A stretch of 14,341 nucleotides of DNA from assembly GCA_905204915.1 (NCBI GenBank), contig CAJLBR010000032.1:1-14341 (forward strand). The letters are read 5' to 3'. The position numbers and the translations under genes were made by a program. The notes under the pieces were generated by a model. It saw nothing but the letters and a program-made list of their open reading frames with translations. It had not been told where the DNA came from and ran no database searches. This document shows positions 5,961-13,218 of this stretch, piece after piece. The stretch is from an uncultured Clostridium sp. Its GTDB lineage: Bacteria; Bacillota; Clostridia; TANB77; CAG-465. Positions within the stretch are counted from its first letter, which is position 1. Every line of letters starts with the position of its first letter.

Positions 5961-6245
5961 ATGGTTTCTAAGGATTCATTATTAAAAGTAAGAAAAGATG
6001 TTGAAGAGTACATAGGACAAGAAATATTTGTTAAAGCAAATATTGGAAGAAATAAATGCATTTATAAAAAAGGCGTTATAGACAGTACATACACAAACTT
6101 ATTTGTTTTTAAGGAAAACGAAACTGATAATAAATTATCATATAGCTATACTGATTTAGTAACAAATAACTTAGAACTAAGTTTGCCAAATGGTGAAGCT
6201 ATAACAAGATATGACTTTTCTACGCCAAAGTATACTAGATTATAA
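5961..6245 (+). CDS. veg: Veg family protein
   Basis: This 94-residue protein matches the Veg family: the KAN-x-GRNK block near residue 30 and the later LSYSYTDLVTNNLELS segment align with Bacillus Veg (KANGGRRK and SYSYADILTETVELT). In Bacillus subtilis Veg is highly expressed and promotes biofilm matrix production by opposing SlrR/SinR control; whether that holds here is unknown. I prefer the ATG at 5961, with AGGTGAT 5-10 bases upstream; a GTG at 5952, which would add three residues and has AGAGGG upstream, is the alternative. The gene is monocistronic, with its own very strong promoter and a strong terminator. Veg beside a SipL-type gene is an arrangement I recall from other Clostridia. 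Confidence 0.88.
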   Translation: MVSKDSLLKVRKDVEEYIGQEIFVKANIGRNKCIYKKGVIDSTYTNLFVFKENETDNKLSYSYTDLVTNNLELSLPNGEAITRYDFSTPKYTRL

Positions 6246-6272
6246 TAAGGCGATTATTAAAGAGGTTGAATT

Positions 6273-6313
6273 AAAAAACTGACAGGATTTAAACTGTCAG
6301 TTTTTTCTTTTTT
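6273..6313 (+). terminator. Strong terminator of veg
   Basis: A perfect 13-bp stem (6273-6285 with 6294-6306, core CTGACAG/CTGTCAG, 8-base loop) is followed by a T-rich run to 6313. Confidence 0.93.
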
Positions 6314-6540
6314 AATTAATATAAAAAATCTACAGTTCATTAATTATTAAGAACTGTAGAAAGTGACAAAGTCACATGTTTAAGGAGATTATATAGTATT
6401 ATTATATCTTTTTAGTTAGATAAATTTCTATGTTAAATAAGTTTTATTATTTAACTACTATATACTATGTAAAAAAATAAAAGTTGTTACTTATAAATGT
6501 AATAAATTTCCTTTTGTTGAATATATTTTAGTAAATAAAA
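6314..6540 (+). promoter_or_regulatory. Hairpin-rich intergenic region upstream of sipL
   Basis: No gene is seen in this stretch. It holds a perfect 10-bp hairpin (6329-6338 with 6351-6360), a 5-bp hairpin (GTGAC 6363-6367 with GTCAC 6371-6375) and a 9-bp AT hairpin (6432-6440 with 6447-6455). None is followed by a T run typical of a terminator. I could not match it to a known riboswitch. It may be the 5' leader of sipL, a small RNA, or a relic of a small repeat. No convincing sigma-A promoter is seen; sipL is probably read by a sporulation sigma factor (sigma-E in related species), but I cannot place its boxes confidently. Confidence 0.45.
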
Positions 6541-6554
6541 GGGAGGAATTTTTT

Positions 6555-8093
6555 ATGTTAATAAACACTGAAAGGAAAAATTTAAATTTAAATAGTGCAA
6601 CTATTAATGATATGGTTAGTACATGGATAGAACAAGATATAATAGTTCCAGATACCAAACCTGACGCTGTTAAAATAGTTAGTGTATCAGTTACACCATA
6701 CATATCAGATTTTGATGTATATAATGATAAAATAAAAATTGATGGAAAGATTAATTACTTTGTAATATATAAAGTAGCTGATGAAAAATTTAGTACAAGA
6801 GGGCTATATGTATCACATCCATATACTCAGGTAATAAATGTTCCAGGAGTTACTAAAGATATGAATATAACTATAGAACCATCTGTTAAAAACATAATAC
6901 ACTCTTTGCCTAATGAAAGAAAAATAGCTGTAAAAACAGAAGTTATATTTAAGGTTGTGGCTAAAAGAGGGAATAATATCAGTTTAGTCAATAAATTTGA
7001 TACAGAGGATAAAATAGAATGCAAAATGTGTAGAGAAAGATTTAATAACATGATGTGTTTCAAAAGAAGTATAATAGCCTCAAAGGAGGATGTAGTTCTT
7101 CCAAGTGACGCTGAAGATTTATTTGAAATTTTAAAAGTAGATGCTAATATCATAAATACTGAGTATAAGGAAAGCTATAACAAAATAATGACAAAGGGCG
7201 ATATTGAAGTTAAAATATTATATTTAGCTGAAAATAAAGATAACATGGTTAAAAGTGTGAAAGTTACGGTTCCTTTTTCTGCAATGATTGAACTTGAAAA
7301 TATAAATGATAAATCAAAGTATGATATAAATTATATAATAAAAGATTTTGATATAAGAATTAATAATGAAATAACTACTACAAAAACAATCACAGTTGAA
7401 TATCAAATAGAAGCATGTATTAGCATGTACGAAGAAGATGAAGTAGAGTATGTTGAAGATTTTTATAGTCAAGCACATGATTTAAAATATGATAGAACTA
7501 ATTTTGATGTCGTTACCAGTACAAACAAAATAATGAAAAATATTGATTTAAAAGAAAATATATCAAATATATTATCATCTAATGCAAGACTTGTAGATTA
7601 TAGCTTTGATCCAAGTTATATAAATTATGAAATAAATTCAAATATGATAAAACTGTCTGGCAATGCAAAAGTAACACTATTTTATATAAATCTAGATAGT
7701 TTAGAATTAGAAAGTAAAGTAGTAGATGTACTAGTAAATGAGAATATAAATTTGGATAATGTATCTCAAAATTCAAAAATAATTCCCGATATAAGAGACA
7801 TAAATATAAATGTAACACAAAATGGAACAGATGTAGAAGTGAGGGCTAGTTTTAAATTAATTGCTATAATAGAAAATGTTAGTAGTATAAATGTTATAGA
7901 TAATTTAGAAGAAAATGATATGGAAGTAGTTAATCTTGATAGTATGAATATTTATATCGTAAAAAAAGGCGACACTTTATGGTCTATAGCTAAAAAGTAT
8001 AAAACAAGTGTTGATAAAATTTTGCAAACAAATGATAATATAGTAGATGAAAATGTAATTGATGTTGGCCAAAAGATATTTATAATAAGGTAG
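6555..8093 (+). CDS. sipL: SipL-type spore morphogenesis protein (SPOCS/DUF3794 plus LysM)
   Basis: This 512-residue protein carries SPOCS (DUF3794) regions, recognisable from the WIEQDIIVPDTKPDAVKI start (about residue 22 on), with further repeat-like stretches at about 190-290 and 330-440. A single C-terminal LysM domain covers residues 466-512 (IYIVKKGDTLWSIAKKY). Length and domain order match SipL of Clostridioides difficile, which binds SpoIVA through its LysM domain to attach the coat to the forespore, the functional counterpart of Bacillus SpoVID. No signal peptide or membrane segment is seen, as expected for a protein acting in the mother cell cytoplasm. GGGAGG lies 8 bases before the ATG. 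yunB follows after 7 bases, so the two sporulation genes probably share a transcript. Confidence 0.88.
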   Translation: MLINTERKNLNLNSATINDMVSTWIEQDIIVPDTKPDAVKIVSVSVTPYISDFDVYNDKIKIDGKINYFVIYKVADEKFSTRGLYVSHPYTQVINVPGVTKDMNITIEPSVKNIIHSLPNERKIAVKTEVIFKVVAKRGNNISLVNKFDTEDKIECKMCRERFNNMMCFKRSIIASKEDVVLPSDAEDLFEILKVDANIINTEYKESYNKIMTKGDIEVKILYLAENKDNMVKSVKVTVPFSAMIELENINDKSKYDINYIIKDFDIRINNEITTTKTITVEYQIEACISMYEEDEVEYVEDFYSQAHDLKYDRTNFDVVTSTNKIMKNIDLKENISNILSSNARLVDYSFDPSYINYEINSNMIKLSGNAKVTLFYINLDSLELESKVVDVLVNENINLDNVSQNSKIIPDIRDININVTQNGTDVEVRASFKLIAIIENVSSINVIDNLEENDMEVVNLDSMNIYIVKKGDTLWSIAKKYKTSVDKILQTNDNIVDENVIDVGQKIFIIR

Positions 8094-8100
8094 AAATATT

Positions 8101-8793
8101 TTGAGATTAAAGTATTACCAATTAACTTTAAGACAAATGCGTTTTAATAAAAAGGCGTTTGTCTCTCTTTTTATATTTGTTATTATAATAATATTTTTGT
8201 ATTTTATTCTAATGAAAAGGATAGAGCCAACAGTTAAAGAACTATGTGAGTATAAAGCGAGAACCACAGCTTTACTTGTTACAAATCGAGCTGTTGAAAA
8301 AAATATGGTGGATATTGATTACGATACATTAGTTACGATAAAACAGGATAATAACGGAAATGTAAAATCTATAAATTCAAATTCTATGCAAATGAATAAA
8401 CTTGCAAGTAAAATATCTTTAGATATTCAAGATGAATTAAATAATTCATGTTATTCTGAAATGACCTTTCCTTTAGGAAGTATATTTGGTAGCAACATAT
8501 TGGGAGGATATGGGCCAAAAATAAAAGTTAAAAATGTACTTTCAGGAACTATAACTGTTAAGTTTATGTCAGAATTTGAAGATGCAGGTATAAATCAAAC
8601 TAGGCATAAGATTATACTTAAAGTTAGTACAAATGTAATGACAATAGCACCGTTTTATTCATCATTACAAAACTTTGAAAATGACATTACCATAGCAGAA
8701 ACTGTTATAGTAGGAAATATACCAGAGACATATTATAATTTATCTGGAATGGAAGATATAACCGATGAAACAAAAATAGAACTAATGCAGTAA
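8101..8793 (+). CDS. yunB: Sporulation protein YunB
   Basis: This 230-residue protein has one membrane segment (about 19-38) and then an extracytoplasmic domain. The FPLGSIFGSNILGGYGPKIKVK segment (about 123-145) and the following GTITVKFMSEFEDAGINQTRH block match the YunB family, made in the mother cell and needed for normal spores in Bacillus; its molecular role is not known. The start is a TTG at 8101, supported by AAGG overlapping the sipL stop and by the absence of a ribosome binding site before the next ATG (8137). It is the second gene of the sipL unit. The stop is followed by a hairpin shared with the convergent rpsI. Confidence 0.88.
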   Translation: MRLKYYQLTLRQMRFNKKAFVSLFIFVIIIIFLYFILMKRIEPTVKELCEYKARTTALLVTNRAVEKNMVDIDYDTLVTIKQDNNGNVKSINSNSMQMNKLASKISLDIQDELNNSCYSEMTFPLGSIFGSNILGGYGPKIKVKNVLSGTITVKFMSEFEDAGINQTRHKIILKVSTNVMTIAPFYSSLQNFENDITIAETVIVGNIPETYYNLSGMEDITDETKIELMQ

Positions 8794-8820
8794 TAAAGTG
8801 ATATAGTAAAATTAGATAAA

Positions 8821-8853
8821 AGAAAAACTCAGAAATTTTAACATTTCTGAGTT
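8821..8853 (-). terminator. Terminator of rplM-rpsI, probably shared with yunB
   Basis: A perfect 11-bp stem (8826-8836 with 8843-8853, core ACTCAGAAA) has a 6-base loop. On the minus strand it is followed by T-rich sequence (complement of 8815-8827), a proper terminator for rpsI. On the plus strand the T run is weak, so yunB termination here may be partial. Confidence 0.85.
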
Positions 8854-8878
8854 CCTTAATTTGTTGATTGAAAATCTC

Positions 8879-9274
8879 TTATCTCTTACTGAATTGAGGA
8901 GCTTTTCTAGCCTTTTTAAGACCATATTTTCTTCTTTCTTTAACTCTTGAATCTCTAGTAAGTAATCCGTTTCTTTTTAATACAGTTCTTACTTCAGGAT
9001 CTGTAGAAGCTAAAGCTTTAGAAATACCATGAGCGATTGCTCCAGCTTGACCAGCGAATCCACCACCTTTTACAGTAGCTTCAACATCATATTTTTCAAT
9101 TAAGTTTGTAACATTAAAAGGTTTTAAAATTACAGCTTTTAATGTATCAAGATTATAAACTTCATTTATATCTTTTTTATTGATTGTGATTTTTCCTGTT
9201 CCAGGAATAATATTAACTCTTGCTATAGAAGATTTTCTTTTTCCAGTAGCATAAATATATTCTTTCTTTGCCAT
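8879..9274 (-). CDS. rpsI: 30S ribosomal protein S9
   Basis: This 131-residue protein is S9 of the small subunit head. It begins with the family's YIYATGKRKSSIARV and ends in the conserved basic tail GLKKARKAPQFSKR, whose last residues reach the P-site tRNA. The length is normal. AGGAGG sits just upstream and overlaps the rplM stop codon; the genes are 13 bases apart, so translation is probably coupled. It is the second gene of the rplM-rpsI operon. Confidence 0.98.
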   Translation of the reverse strand: MAKKEYIYATGKRKSSIARVNIIPGTGKITINKKDINEVYNLDTLKAVILKPFNVTNLIEKYDVEATVKGGGFAGQAGAIAHGISKALASTDPEVRTVLKRNGLLTRDSRVKERRKYGLKKARKAPQFSKR

Positions 9275-9287
9275 TTTTTAATTCCTC

Positions 9288-9722
9288 CTAATAATTCCAC
9301 ATTTCAGGTTTTTGAGCTGAATGAGTATGCTCTGCACCTTTAAATACTCTAATATTTGTAAGCATTTGTCTACCTAAAGAATTTTTTGGTAACATTCCTT
9401 TAACAGCTAATAATAAAGCTTTATCAGAAGAATTTGCCATTAAATCTTTATAAGGAGTTTCTTTCATTCCACCAATATAACCAGAATGATGTCTGTACAT
9501 TTTTTGATTTAATTTATTTCCAGTTAAAATCATTTTATCTGAATTTATAACAATTACATTGTCACCACAATCAAGATTTGTAGTGTATGTAGGTTTGTGT
9601 TTTCCTTTTAATAGTTTTGCAGCTTCAGAAGCAACTCTACCAAGTGGCTTTGAATCAGCATCTATAATATACCATTTTTTTTCAATTTCTTTAGCTTTTA
9701 CGCTATGTGTAGTATTATTCAT
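9288..9722 (-). CDS. rplM: 50S ribosomal protein L13
   Basis: This 144-residue protein is L13, an early assembly protein of the large subunit. The WYIIDADSKPLGRVASEAAKLL start, the HHSGYIGGMKE segment and the later MLPKNSLGRQM motif are all characteristic. AGGAGG lies about 11 bases before the ATG. It leads a two-gene operon with rpsI, with its own perfect promoter and a structured leader of about 78 nt. In Bacillus the pair lies at the end of the main ribosomal protein cluster after truA; here it stands alone between yunB and the HD-EAL gene. Control by L13 binding to the leader is the expected mechanism. Confidence 0.98.
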   Translation of the reverse strand: MNNTTHSVKAKEIEKKWYIIDADSKPLGRVASEAAKLLKGKHKPTYTTNLDCGDNVIVINSDKMILTGNKLNQKMYRHHSGYIGGMKETPYKDLMANSSDKALLLAVKGMLPKNSLGRQMLTNIRVFKGAEHTHSAQKPEMWNY

Positions 9723-9754
9723 ATTATAAATATCCTCCTAAATTTAAACTAAAG

Positions 9755-9802
9755 CAACATCGAACATTTCCGGGGTTTATTCGAAATCGCTATACGATAC
9801 CC
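9755..9802 (-). promoter_or_regulatory. Structured rplM leader, candidate L13 autoregulatory element
   Basis: The first 45 or so bases of the rplM transcript can fold several ways. AUCG/CGAU forms a hairpin (plus 9795-9798 with 9786-9789). UCGAA (plus 9780-9784) can pair with UUCGA (plus 9760-9764). The extreme 5' GGGU (plus 9799-9802) can pair with ACCC (plus 9773-9776). The last two pairings cross, so a small pseudoknot is possible. An L13 leader motif is known upstream of rplM in Firmicutes; assignment to that family is by position and structure only. Confidence 0.55.
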
Positions 9803-9806
9803 ATAT

Positions 9807-9835
9807 ATTATACATTTAATTAGCTAAAATGTCAA
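9807..9835 (-). promoter_or_regulatory. Perfect consensus sigma-A promoter for rplM-rpsI
   Basis: On the minus strand TTGACA (plus 9830-9835) and TATAAT (plus 9807-9812) are separated by 17 bases. Transcription should start near 9800. No other good promoter is seen before rpsI. Confidence 0.88.
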
Positions 9836-9905
9836 CATAAATACTAAAAAATAGTGCTAATTTTTTTTAAAAGTTTTTTAAAATCAAAAAATAATTTAAT
9901 AATTG

Positions 9906-9934
9906 TTGTTTAAAGTTTCATTATATGGTAATAT
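9906..9934 (+). promoter_or_regulatory. Possible promoter for the HD-EAL gene
   Basis: TTGTTT (9906-9911) and TAATAT (9929-9934) are spaced by 17 bases, with TG at 9926-9927 making an extended -10. The match is partial, so it would be weaker than the other promoters in this window. The start would be near 9941, close to the ribosome binding site. Confidence 0.4.
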
Positions 9935-9953
9935 TAAAATAAGATGGAGGACA

Positions 9954-11600
9954 ATGGTTGATATGATGAATAATAGTGATACAAATAGTATAGACGCGGA
10001 TATATTGTTTGCTAAAGAGGAAGCCAGAGTAAGAAAAATAATAAGTAGTTTGTATATGTATGACAATGATCCAGAACAATTAACTAAAATATATACAAGT
10101 ATTTTAAGTGAGGAAAATGTAGGATTTATTCTTACAAGAGTAAGTCAAGATCCAATTTTTTTGAAGCATTTTCCAGAGTTTTATGCTAAAAATCAATTTG
10201 GCGAAAATGTAATAAACTGCCAACAAAATAATGCTTATCACAGATATGGTGTTTTTAAGCATATTTTGTATACGATAGAGTATGTTGGAAGTACTGATTT
10301 ACCAATTGGAGATTGGCAAAGAAAAATCTTAAAATGGACTATGTTTTTACATGATATTGGAAAACCATATGTTAAAATAGTAAATGATGATGGAAGTGAA
10401 AGTTTTGCTGGGCATGATGATAAGTCAGTGGAACTAGCCAAAGATATTTTGCCAAGATTTACATTTACTGAAGAAGAAAAAGAAATAATTTTAACACTAA
10501 TAAAATATCATGATAGATACTTAAATGAAGGGGAAGTAATATTTGATAACTTAAAGTTCTTGGCTTCAGAACTAAAGAATAATAAGGAACTATTCTTTAT
10601 GCTAATAGATGTAAAAGAGGCTGATGCAAGGGCAAAGTGCATAGATGTATATAATAAATTTAAAATAACAAAGAAGAAATATGTTGAGTTCTTGAATTCA
10701 TACTTTTCGTATAATGTCGGAATTAATAATGGTCAGTCAGCAGTAAAAACAACTGAAGAACCAATAGCTCAAGTTACTGATTCTGGTGAATATGTAGATG
10801 TAAAATTAGACAGTGAAGGCGATGGAAATATAAGATCTTTAAAATTAAAAAATATGGTAGATAATGCTATTTCTAAAAAAGGCATTTTAGTTAAATATCA
10901 ACCAGTGATAGATTTACAAACAAAACTTGTTTGTGGTTATGAAACTTTTACTGGTATTGAAGAAAGTAACATTACTATAGTAGAGATGTTAAACTATGCT
11001 AAAAATTTAGAACAATATGATAAGTTACAACAAATTCTATTCATCAATGCTATTTCAAGTTTTAATTCTATGCATGCAAAAGAGTCAAAACTTGTTTTTG
11101 CGAATGTTGATTTGGCAAGTTATAATAAATATGTAAATAAGCCTAGAATTTATGACTTTATGAGAAATGGACAAGTTACAGTTTCATTCCATAATTATGA
11201 AAGACAAGATATTACTAGCATTAAAGATACAATTAATTTAATACATCAAAATAGAGGTTATGTTGCTTTAGATGATTTTGGAATGGGAACTTTAGGAGTA
11301 AGGGATATTAATTCTTTAGATGTTGATTATTTAGTACCTGATATGACATTTATAAGAGGCATAGATAAAGATGAAGAAAAGCAAAAATTCATTAGTGAAC
11401 TAGTAACTTTTTGTATTGGAAAACAAACTAATATAATAGCTGTTGGTGTTGAGACTAGAGAGGAATTAAATACATTACAAAATTTAGGAGTAAGATATGT
11501 TCAAGGAAATTACATAGCAGCCCCTGATACAATGATAAATATGATTAATTCAAATTTAGAAGGTATACTTACAGATACTTCTAATGATATGTTAGTTTAA
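9954..11600 (+). CDS. HD-domain protein with a C-terminal degenerate EAL domain
   Basis: This 548-residue soluble protein has two signalling-type domains. The N-terminal half contains an HD phosphohydrolase-type domain with its metal ligands in place: H103, H133-D134 (FLHDIGKP), H154 (GHDDKS) and H186-D187. The motif spacing recalls the HD domain of tRNA nucleotidyltransferases. After a linker (about 250-305) comes an EAL domain (about 308-540) keeping E330 (ETF in place of EAL), N384, D440-D441 (DDFGMG) and Q517 (VQGNY). It has S411, V461 and V497 where active cyclic-di-GMP phosphodiesterases have Glu, Lys and Glu. It is probably inactive on cyclic di-GMP and may bind it or act as a protein-interaction module. 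The start is uncertain: GGAGG is 3 bases from the ATG at 9954 and 12 from the ATG at 9963. It is a single-gene unit ending at a terminator before recA. Confidence 0.85.
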   Translation: MVDMMNNSDTNSIDADILFAKEEARVRKIISSLYMYDNDPEQLTKIYTSILSEENVGFILTRVSQDPIFLKHFPEFYAKNQFGENVINCQQNNAYHRYGVFKHILYTIEYVGSTDLPIGDWQRKILKWTMFLHDIGKPYVKIVNDDGSESFAGHDDKSVELAKDILPRFTFTEEEKEIILTLIKYHDRYLNEGEVIFDNLKFLASELKNNKELFFMLIDVKEADARAKCIDVYNKFKITKKKYVEFLNSYFSYNVGINNGQSAVKTTEEPIAQVTDSGEYVDVKLDSEGDGNIRSLKLKNMVDNAISKKGILVKYQPVIDLQTKLVCGYETFTGIEESNITIVEMLNYAKNLEQYDKLQQILFINAISSFNSMHAKESKLVFANVDLASYNKYVNKPRIYDFMRNGQVTVSFHNYERQDITSIKDTINLIHQNRGYVALDDFGMGTLGVRDINSLDVDYLVPDMTFIRGIDKDEEKQKFISELVTFCIGKQTNIIAVGVETREELNTLQNLGVRYVQGNYIAAPDTMINMINSNLEGILTDTSNDMLV

Positions 11601-11606
11601 AAAAAT

Positions 11607-11641
11607 ATGGGTAGTTAAATTTTTAATTACCCATTTTATTT
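11607..11641 (+). terminator. Terminator of the HD-EAL gene
   Basis: ATGGGTAGTTAA (11607-11618) pairs with TTAATTACCCAT (11623-11634) with one G-T pair. A T-rich run with one A follows (TTTTATTTTA). It starts 7 bases after the stop codon. Confidence 0.85.
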
Positions 11642-11666
11642 TATTATTTAAATTTCAATTTTATAC

Positions 11667-11695
11667 TTGACAAAAGTAAATTTTGATAGTAAAAT
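11667..11695 (+). promoter_or_regulatory. Sigma-A promoter for recA
   Basis: TTGACA (11667-11672) and TAAAAT (11690-11695) are separated by 17 bases. The start should fall near 11702, inside the SOS-box-like palindrome. The leader would be about 35 nt. Confidence 0.85.
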
Positions 11696-11700
11696 ACTTT

Positions 11701-11714
11701 TGAACAAATGTTTG
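11701..11714. promoter_or_regulatory. LexA/SOS-box-like operator at the recA start point
   Basis: The site reads TGAACAAATGTTTG, close to the Gram-positive SOS box CGAAC-N4-GTTCG, with GAAC and GTTT half-sites spaced by 4 bases. It overlaps the predicted transcription start of recA, where LexA binding would block RNA polymerase. The recA-recX run is therefore probably damage-inducible. Confidence 0.7.
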
Positions 11715-11736
11715 AAACGTTTTAGGAGGAAGATTT

Positions 11737-12777
11737 ATGATATCAGATGAAAAGAAAAAAGCTTTAGATATAGCTATGGCACAAATTGAAAAAAATTTTG
11801 GTAAAGGTTCAGTTATGAAACTTGGTGAAGTTTCAACTGTTAATGTAGATTCAATACCTAGTGGAGCGTTAAGTTTAGATGTGGCTCTAGGTATAGGTGG
11901 TTTCCCAAGAGGAAGAGTTATAGAAATATATGGACCTGAATCTTCAGGTAAAACAACTGTTGCTCTACATGCTATTGCAGAGGCACAAAAGCAAGGTGGA
12001 ATTGCAGCTTTTATTGATGCAGAACATGCACTAGATCCAGTATATGCTAGAAAATTAGGTGTTGATGTAGATAACCTAATAGTTTCTCAACCAGATACAG
12101 GAGAACAAGCTTTAGAAATTGCTGAACAATTAATTAGAAGTGGTGCAGTAGATATTATAACTATTGATTCAGTAGCAGCTTTAGTTCCTAAAGCTGAAAT
12201 TGATGGTGAAATGGGTGATTCACATGTAGGTTTACAAGCTAGACTTATGTCTCAAGCTTTAAGAAAACTTACAGGTGTTTTGAATAAATCAAAAACAGTT
12301 GCTATCTTCATTAACCAATTACGTGAAAAAGTTGGAATAATGTTTGGAAATCCAGAAACTACACCTGGTGGTAGAGCATTAAAATTCTATGCTTCTGTAA
12401 GACTTGATGTAAGAAAACAGGAAGCTATAAAAGTAAATGGCGAAGTTATAGGATCAAGAACAAAAGTAAAAGTAGTAAAAAATAAAGTAGCCCCACCATT
12501 TAGAGAGGCTGAATTTGATATTATTTATGGTGAAGGAATTTCAAACGAAGGTTGCGTACTTGATTTAGCAGTAAATTTAGATATTGTTGATAAGAGTGGA
12601 GCTTGGTTTGCATATAATGGTGAAAAAATTGGTCAAGGTAGGGAAAATGCTAAAAATTATTTAAAAGAACATCCAGAAATACTAAAAGAAATAGATTCAA
12701 AAGTAAGAGAAAATTACAATATGGCTTTTGAAAAAAGCATGGGAGATATGAAAGATTCTGAGGATGAAGAAGAATAA
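11737..12777 (+). CDS. recA: Recombinase RecA
   Basis: This 346-residue protein is RecA. It forms filaments on single-stranded DNA, pairs homologous strands and triggers LexA self-cleavage. The Walker A motif GPESSGKT is at residues 66-73. The IITIDSVAAL Walker B strand, the INQLREK segment and the NPETTPGGRALKFY loop 2 are intact. The C terminus is acidic (DSEDEEE), typical for the family. AGGAGG lies 7 bases before the ATG at 11737. It opens a run with recX, deoD and scpA with gaps of about 10-18 bases. A LexA-box-like site covers its promoter. Confidence 0.99.
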   Translation: MISDEKKKALDIAMAQIEKNFGKGSVMKLGEVSTVNVDSIPSGALSLDVALGIGGFPRGRVIEIYGPESSGKTTVALHAIAEAQKQGGIAAFIDAEHALDPVYARKLGVDVDNLIVSQPDTGEQALEIAEQLIRSGAVDIITIDSVAALVPKAEIDGEMGDSHVGLQARLMSQALRKLTGVLNKSKTVAIFINQLREKVGIMFGNPETTPGGRALKFYASVRLDVRKQEAIKVNGEVIGSRTKVKVVKNKVAPPFREAEFDIIYGEGISNEGCVLDLAVNLDIVDKSGAWFAYNGEKIGQGRENAKNYLKEHPEILKEIDSKVRENYNMAFEKSMGDMKDSEDEEE

Positions 12778-12795
12778 GAAAGGTATTGATATTTT

Positions 12796-13206
12796 ATGAG
12801 CTTTGAAGTAGCAAAAAATAAAGCAATAAAATATGTTGGAATATCTAGAAAAACAGAACAAGAGGTTTATAGAAAATTAAAAACTCAAGGCTTTGATGAA
12901 GATATAATTATGGAAGTAATTGAATATTTAAAAGAACTTGGGTATATTAATGATGATGACTATGTAGACGCATATATTAGACAATGTATGCGTCTTCTTG
13001 ATTATTCAACATATGAAATAAGGCAAAAACTATTGCAAAAAGGGATAAATAAGTATATAATTGATGACAAAGTAGGTACTTTAGAAGAGTCAGACTATAA
13101 TGATTTATTATTAAATAAACTATTAAATGGTAAATGTAAGAATATGGATGATTTAAAGAAAAAACAGTATCTATTTAGAAGAGGTTTAAAATATTTTGAA
13201 GATTAG
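12796..13206 (+). CDS. recX: Regulatory protein RecX
   Basis: This 136-residue helical protein matches RecX, which binds RecA filaments and modulates them. Family features include the repeated three-helix pattern (residues about 10-55 and 58-105), with ISRKTEQEVYRKLKTQGF, YLKELGYINDDDYVDAYI and IRQKLLQKGI. Direct placement 18 bases after recA is the classical arrangement and supports the call. It is at the short end for Gram-positive RecX. AAAGG lies about 12 bases before the ATG, a weak and rather distant ribosome binding site, which would keep RecX lower than RecA. Confidence 0.9.
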   Translation: MSFEVAKNKAIKYVGISRKTEQEVYRKLKTQGFDEDIIMEVIEYLKELGYINDDDYVDAYIRQCMRLLDYSTYEIRQKLLQKGINKYIIDDKVGTLEESDYNDLLLNKLLNGKCKNMDDLKKKQYLFRRGLKYFED

Positions 13207-13218
13207 GGAGGAATTTAT

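Noticed and set aside
6329..6360. 10-bp hairpin as an insertion-sequence end
   Set aside because: No transposase, second matching end or target duplication is visible nearby.
6430..6480. 16-codon frame in the veg-sipL intergenic region
   Set aside because: It has no ribosome binding site, lies within a hairpin and is the kind of short frame expected by chance in AT-rich DNA.
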